From positions 106,800 through 170,799 of the forward strand of contig CANFLV010000002.1 of NCBI GenBank assembly GCA_947448025.1: DNA of 64,000 bases, in the 5' to 3' direction. Origin of the DNA: Oxalobacteraceae bacterium. Its GTDB lineage: Bacteria > Pseudomonadota > Gammaproteobacteria > Burkholderiales > Burkholderiaceae_D. Within the stretch, counting starts at the first letter, position 1, and every line of letters starts with the position of its first letter. This document shows positions 58,909 through 64,000 of this stretch, in pieces. Position numbers and translations under genes: made by a program. The notes under the pieces are model-generated. The model was not told where the DNA came from, made no database searches, and was given only the letters and a program-made list of their open reading frames with translations.

Positions 58909-58934
58909 AAAAAACCCGCAGCAGCGGGTTTTTT
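58909..58934. terminator. Bidirectional intrinsic terminator
   Basis: AAAAAACCCGC-AGCA-GCGGGTTTTTT between convergent genes. Confidence 0.93.
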
Positions 58935-58950
58935 CGTCACATCACTGACT

Positions 58951-59307
58951 TCAAACGCCAAGCAACTCGACTTCAAAAATCAATGTTGCATTCGGTGGAA
59001 TCACGCCACCGGCGCCGCGCGGGCCATAGCCGAGCGCCGACGGGATCACCAGTGTACGCGTGCCGCCGATTTTCATGCCTTGTACGCCTTGATCCCAGCC
59101 CTTGATGACATGACCGGCGCCGAGCGGAAATTCGAAAGCCTGATTCCGATCTTTGCTTGAATCGAATTTTGCACCAGCAGTGCCGTCTTCATTTTGCAGC
59201 CAGCCCGTGTAATGTACGGAGACGTGGTCACCCGCTTTGGCTTCGGCGCCTTCGCCGACAGTGATATCTTCGTATTGCAAGCCGGTAGAAGTCATGGTCA
59301 GGGACAT
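58951..59307 (-). CDS. FKBP-type peptidyl-prolyl cis-trans isomerase
   Basis: VSVHYTGWLQNEDGTAGAKFDSSKDRNQAFEFPLGAGHVIKGWDQGVQGMKIGGTRTLVIPSALGYG. Confidence 0.95.
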   Translation of the reverse strand: MSLTMTSTGLQYEDITVGEGAEAKAGDHVSVHYTGWLQNEDGTAGAKFDSSKDRNQAFEFPLGAGHVIKGWDQGVQGMKIGGTRTLVIPSALGYGPRGAGGVIPPNATLIFEVELLGV

Positions 59308-59523
59308 GCTATTCCTTTAAGTGTAAAGTCGCAGATTGTATCAGCAGCAAGGGAATTTTTTCCGGGATGCATGCTCTATGCTGTAGCCATGAAATTTGCC
59401 GCTGTTGTGCCCGGCCGGGGAAAGGTGATTTCTTGAATCTCCGTCTTGCTGGCGCGGTAAAATAGTGCTGTCACGAATCGAAAAATCGTTTTGTCATCTC
59501 AATTAACAAGGTTAGTGCACTCT

Positions 59524-60492
59524 ATGCATCGTTTTCTTCGCAGTTCCAGTCTGATTCTGGCTTCATGCCTGTTGACCGCCGCCGCTGCCCACGCGGACGT
59601 CGTGGTCGTGCTCAATTCCCGTGACGCGACTGTCAGCCTGCTCGATCAGACGACCTACAAGGAAATCAATTCCTTTCCGGTAGGAAAAGAGCCGCATCAC
59701 CTGATGGCCACGCCTGACAATAAATCGCTGATCGTTGCCAGCTCGGTCGGCAATGAACTGATCTTCCTTGATCCTAAGACCGGTGAAATCCAGCGTCGTG
59801 TCAAGGACATCATTGATCCGTATCAAATCGGTTTCTCGCCCAATCAGAAATGGTTCATTGCCAATGCACTGCGGCTCGACCACGTTGATATCTATGCCTA
59901 CGATGGCCGCGACATGAAGCTTGCCAAGCGTATCCCGATGGGTAAGCTGCCTAGCCACATGGCCTTCAGTGCCGACAGTTCGACTGCCTTCATCACGCGC
60001 CAGGGGACGAATCAGGTCAGCGCCATCGACCTCGCTACACAAACGGTGAAATGGACTATGCCAGTGGGCAAGCTGCCGGCGGGGATCATGATGACCGACG
60101 ATGATAAATACCTCCTGGTCGGCATCATGGGTAGCGATTACGTCGAAGTCATCGACTGGCGCACGCAGAAGACCGTCAAGAAAATCAAGGCCGGCGAAGG
60201 CACGCATAATTTTCGTGCGATGGGCGATAAACGGCATATTTTTGTCTCTAGCCGCGTAGCCAGCATGATCACGATCATCGACCAGCAGACCATGACTAAT
60301 GTGGGTACGATCAATGTGCCGGGTGGTCCGGATTGCATGGAAGTCTCGGCTGATGGCAAGACCCTGTGGGCCACGCTGCGCTGGGTGAAAAAAGTCGCCG
60401 TCATCGACATCGCGAGCAAGAAGGTGATCAAGATGATTCCGGTCGGCCGCTCGCCGCATGGCGTCTATTTCAATAACCACGCTGCACGATAG
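59524..60492 (+). CDS. YncE-like beta-propeller (YVTN repeat) secreted protein
   Basis: Signal peptide; repeated DATVSLLDQTTYKEINSFPVGKEPHHLMATPDNK-type blades. Confidence 0.88.
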   Translation: MHRFLRSSSLILASCLLTAAAAHADVVVVLNSRDATVSLLDQTTYKEINSFPVGKEPHHLMATPDNKSLIVASSVGNELIFLDPKTGEIQRRVKDIIDPYQIGFSPNQKWFIANALRLDHVDIYAYDGRDMKLAKRIPMGKLPSHMAFSADSSTAFITRQGTNQVSAIDLATQTVKWTMPVGKLPAGIMMTDDDKYLLVGIMGSDYVEVIDWRTQKTVKKIKAGEGTHNFRAMGDKRHIFVSSRVASMITIIDQQTMTNVGTINVPGGPDCMEVSADGKTLWATLRWVKKVAVIDIASKKVIKMIPVGRSPHGVYFNNHAAR

Positions 60493-60506
60493 GGCCTCTT
60501 ACGACC

Positions 60507-61304
60507 ATGCACCGCCTGCTGCCTGTCATGCTTACAGTCGCGCTGACTGCAGCGCCGCTGGCGCATGCCGCCAGCAGCTGCAAGGGGACGATTTACCTTA
60601 CCTTCGATACCGGCAGCCAGTCGCAAGCCGAACTGGTCGCCACGGTGCTGGCCAAACATCAGGTCAAGGCGACTTTTTTCCTTGCCAATGAAAAGACCGT
60701 CAACGGCGATTATTCACTCGATCCGTCCTGGGCGCCTTACTGGAAAGCCCGCGTCGCCGAGGGCCATGCCTTCGGCACACATACCTTTGACCATGTCTAT
60801 GTGCAGCGTGATCTACCGGGCGGCCGGATCGAAATGAAGCCGCAGTTCGGCGCGCATGCCGGACAAAAATCCGCCTGGACTGCCGCCCAGTATTGCACTG
60901 AACTGCAGCGCGTCGACCAGCGTTTCCATGAACTGACGGGCGCCACGCTCGATCCTTTCTGGCGCGCCCCCGGTGGACGCCTGACGCCGAACCTGCTGGC
61001 CGCCGGCAAATCCTGCGGCTATGCACATGCGGGATGGGCGCCGGCCGGTTACTCCGGCGACGAACTGCCGAGCGAACGCGTGTCCAATCAACAGCTGCTG
61101 CAAAAAGCGCTGGCGGGTCTCAAAGATGGCGACATCTTCATGGCGCATCTGGGCATCTGGTCGCGCAAGGACCCGTGGGCGCCGGCCGTGCTCGAGCCGC
61201 TCATCAGCGGCTTGCAACAAAAGGGATACTGCTTCGCGACCTTGCGCAGCCATCCCGATTTCCAGGCTGTTCGTAGCAAAGCGGACAAGAAGGTGCACCC
61301 ATGA
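60507..61304 (+). CDS. Polysaccharide deacetylase-family protein
   Basis: IYLTFDTGSQSQAELVATVLAKHQVKATFFLANEKT; HAFGTHTFDHVYV; DPFWRAPGGRLTPN. Confidence 0.9.
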   Translation: MHRLLPVMLTVALTAAPLAHAASSCKGTIYLTFDTGSQSQAELVATVLAKHQVKATFFLANEKTVNGDYSLDPSWAPYWKARVAEGHAFGTHTFDHVYVQRDLPGGRIEMKPQFGAHAGQKSAWTAAQYCTELQRVDQRFHELTGATLDPFWRAPGGRLTPNLLAAGKSCGYAHAGWAPAGYSGDELPSERVSNQQLLQKALAGLKDGDIFMAHLGIWSRKDPWAPAVLEPLISGLQQKGYCFATLRSHPDFQAVRSKADKKVHP

Positions 61305-62299
61305 TCTCTGCGCTCGTCGATTTTTTTTCACTGGCCCAGGGCTGGCTGTTTGAATCCGTCGTGAACCCGTTCATCTATTATGCCGGTCTGGCCGAATTCA
61401 CCGAAGAAGCCTTCGAAGGCACGGAATGGTTTCTTATCGGCGTGTGCGAGATCGTGCTGCTGTATGTGATCCTGCGTCCGCTCGAAGCGCTGATACCCGT
61501 ACATCCGATTACGGACCCGCGTGCGCGCCGGCTGGATTTTCTGTACACGGTGATCCACCGGCTCGGTGCCTTCACCGTCGCCGTGTTCTTCCTGCTGGAC
61601 CCACTCATCGACCAGGTCACGTCCTTGCTGCATCTGGAAGGCATCAAGCCGTTCAACCTCGAAAGCCTGTGGCCCGGCGTGACCGATCTGCCGCTGGTCA
61701 GCTTTTTGCTGTACCTGATCGTGCTCGATTTCTTCGATTACTGGTATCACCGCGCCGAACATAATATCGAATGGTGGTGGGGCTTACATAGCCTGCATCA
61801 CAGCCAGCAAAACATGAACCTGTGGAGCGATAATCGTAACCACTTGCTCGACGACTTGATTCGCGACATTTACATGGCGGTGATCGCACTGGGCATCGGC
61901 GTGCAGCCGGGTCAGTACGTCTTGCTGGTGGCCGCCTCGCGCGCCTTGCAAAGCCTGCAGCATGCGAATGTGCGCATCCATTTCGGCGTGATCGGCGAGC
62001 GCCTGCTGGTCTCGCCGCGCTATCACCGCCTGCATCATGCGATCGGCCTGGGCCATGAAGGCAATGGCCGTGGCACCTTGGGCGGGCATAATTTTGCGGT
62101 GCTGTTCCCGGTGTGGGACATCGTGTTTCGCACAGCCTATTTCGGCAAGACCTTTGAGATGACCGGTATTCGCGACCAGCTGCCGGCACCGGAAGGCATG
62201 GGCCGCGATTATGGCGACGGCTTCTGGTCGCAGCAATGGCTGGGACTCAAGCGCATGGTCGCCTTCGGCCGCGGGCAGCAGTCCGAGACGCCCTCATGA
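61301..62299 (+). CDS. Sterol desaturase / fatty acid hydroxylase family protein
   Basis: His clusters: DYWYHRAEHNIEWWWGLHSLHHS, SPRYHRLHHAIG. Confidence 0.92.
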   Translation: MISALVDFFSLAQGWLFESVVNPFIYYAGLAEFTEEAFEGTEWFLIGVCEIVLLYVILRPLEALIPVHPITDPRARRLDFLYTVIHRLGAFTVAVFFLLDPLIDQVTSLLHLEGIKPFNLESLWPGVTDLPLVSFLLYLIVLDFFDYWYHRAEHNIEWWWGLHSLHHSQQNMNLWSDNRNHLLDDLIRDIYMAVIALGIGVQPGQYVLLVAASRALQSLQHANVRIHFGVIGERLLVSPRYHRLHHAIGLGHEGNGRGTLGGHNFAVLFPVWDIVFRTAYFGKTFEMTGIRDQLPAPEGMGRDYGDGFWSQQWLGLKRMVAFGRGQQSETPS

Positions 62300-63126
62300 T
62301 CACGCCGGTCATGCGCGCATTTGCCCGCGCCGTATGGTCGCAATTTCATTACAGGATGCTGCTGCTGACGCTGCTGCCTTTCCTGCTGTCGCTTTTGCTG
62401 TGGGGCTTGCTACTGTGGCAGAGCCTGCAACTGATGATCGATGCGATCCAGTCGTATTTCGTCGTGCATGACAGCTTCGGCATGATAGCCTCGGCCTTGG
62501 CCAGTATTGGCTTGGGCGCGCTGAAATCCGTCATCGTTCCCTTGCTGGCGATGTGGCTGCTGCTGCCGCTGGTGATCGTGACAGCCTTGATGTTCACCGG
62601 TTTGCTGGCCATGCCGGCTGTGGTCAAGCATGTCAGTCGCCGTGCTTATCCGGCGCTCGAGGCGCGCGAGGGCGGCAGTAACTGGGGCAGCGTATGGAAT
62701 GCAACGGTCGGGCTGATCGGCTTTCTGGCAATGTGGCTTTTGAGTTTGCCGCTGACGCTGATTCCGATGGTCGGCTTCGTCATCCAGCCACTGTTATGGG
62801 GCTGGCTCACGAGTCGCATGATGGCGTATGACGCGCTCGCGACGCATGCTGATGCGGCTGAGCGCAAGACTATCCTGCAGGCGCATCGCTGGCCCCTGCT
62901 CCTCATCGGCGTGGTCACCGGTGCGATGGGTACGGCGCCGATGCTGCTGTGGCTGGGTGGGGCATTCGCAGTGGTGCTGTTTCCGTTTCTGGCAACGCTG
63001 GCGATCTGGCTGTATGTGCTGGTCTTTGTGTTCACTGGCTTATGGTTCCAGCATTATTGTCTGGATGCGCTGGCACGCTTTCGTGCCGTCACGCCAGCCG
63101 CAGCGGAAATCAAGGATATCAATTAA
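62296..63126 (+). CDS. EI24-domain membrane protein
   Basis: RAFARAVWSQFHYRMLLLTLLPFLLSLLLWGLLL; ATGA overlap with the desaturase gene. Confidence 0.85.
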   Translation: MITPVMRAFARAVWSQFHYRMLLLTLLPFLLSLLLWGLLLWQSLQLMIDAIQSYFVVHDSFGMIASALASIGLGALKSVIVPLLAMWLLLPLVIVTALMFTGLLAMPAVVKHVSRRAYPALEAREGGSNWGSVWNATVGLIGFLAMWLLSLPLTLIPMVGFVIQPLLWGWLTSRMMAYDALATHADAAERKTILQAHRWPLLLIGVVTGAMGTAPMLLWLGGAFAVVLFPFLATLAIWLYVLVFVFTGLWFQHYCLDALARFRAVTPAAAEIKDIN

Positions 63127-63159
63127 GCTAGCGCCAGCTAACATTCAAGGCAGAAAAAA

Positions 63160-63963
63160 ATGGCATTCGGACTGATCATCATCGGCGATGAAATCCTGTC
63201 GGGCAAACGCGTCGACAAACACTTTTCCACCGTCGTGCAATTACTGGCCGCACGCGGCTTGCAGCTGGCCTGGGCTGAATTACTCGGCGACGATCCGGCA
63301 CGCATTACGGCGACCTTGAAGCGTACGCTGGCGTCGGGCGACACGGTATTTTCCTGCGGCGGCATCGGTGCGACACCGGACGACCATACGCGCCAGTGTG
63401 CGGCTGCGGCGCTGGGCGTAGAGCTCGTGCAGAACCCCGAAGCCAAACTGAAGATCGAAGAACGCATTCGCGACTCGGCGCTGGAAGCGGGCAAGCCGGT
63501 GAACCTGTCGGCGGCGGATAACATCCATCGCCTGAAGATGGGTGAATTCCCGCAAGGCGCGCAGATTATCGAGAATCCCTACAATAAGATTCCCGGCTTT
63601 ACGATACAAGGCTCTGGCGGTGGCAAGCATCATTTCGTGCCCGGCTTTCCGGTGATGGCGTGGCCGATGATCGAGGCGGTCCTCGATTCACAGTATGCGC
63701 ATCTGTTCAACATGAACGCGCGCGTGGAGAAATCGGTGCTGGTCTACGAGACGGCGGAGTCGACGATCACGCCCTTGATGGAAGAGATCGAAGCGCGTTA
63801 TCCGCTGATTAAAATGTTCAGCTTACCTAGTGTCGGTGACGCGCAGACGCGCCGGCATATCGAGCTGGGCGTGAAGGGTGATCCGGAGCAGGTGGAGGCG
63901 GCGTTTGCGGTGATGTTGGCTGGCTTGGACAAGTTTGGCGCGGAATATCCGCGGCCGGCTTGA
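63160..63963 (+). CDS. MoaB/CinA-type molybdopterin-binding domain protein
   Basis: FGLIIIGDEILSGKRVDKHFSTVVQLLAARGLQLAWAELLGDDPARI; FSCGGIGATPDDHTRQCAAAALG. Confidence 0.92.
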   Translation: MAFGLIIIGDEILSGKRVDKHFSTVVQLLAARGLQLAWAELLGDDPARITATLKRTLASGDTVFSCGGIGATPDDHTRQCAAAALGVELVQNPEAKLKIEERIRDSALEAGKPVNLSAADNIHRLKMGEFPQGAQIIENPYNKIPGFTIQGSGGGKHHFVPGFPVMAWPMIEAVLDSQYAHLFNMNARVEKSVLVYETAESTITPLMEEIEARYPLIKMFSLPSVGDAQTRRHIELGVKGDPEQVEAAFAVMLAGLDKFGAEYPRPA

Positions 63964-64000
63964 GGGATTGATGATTTTGGGATTGGTACTGCAGGGCGCC

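Overview
A 64 kb, gene-dense, GC-rich proteobacterial chromosome segment. Gene content suggests a betaproteobacterium of Burkholderiales/Oxalobacteraceae type (inference). About 58 protein-coding genes are supported. I saw no rRNA, tRNA, CRISPR array or transposase. Most of the window is housekeeping: parC/parE, htpG, nth, rsxB, phaZ, fdxA, panE, an FKBP PPIase and c-type cytochromes. Four accessory regions stand out. (1) A probable nine-gene minus-strand operon (about 32.7 to 20.1 kb) combines a Wsp-like chemosensory system (tandem CheW, CheA-REC, CheB, CheR-TPR, a HAMP-less MCP) with kaiB, a double-domain kaiC, a PAS-degenerate GGDEF-EAL protein, and a REC-PAS protein. The last C-terminal segment, which lies across an apparent frameshift, looks like the KaiA-C/RsbU-N helical fold and is translationally coupled to kaiB. 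This is the best candidate for an undescribed system: a possible KaiA-like/KaiB/KaiC timer linked to chemosensory and c-di-GMP signalling. (2) A cyanate locus has a NarL-type two-component system, an NrtABC-like ABC transporter and cyanase. (3) An mqsRA toxin-antitoxin pair has a (GCTTT)n microsatellite and a palindromic operator candidate upstream. (4) A secreted RTX/M10-like metallopeptidase has DUF4214-like repeats. All family calls come from reading the translations and recalled motifs; no searches were run.
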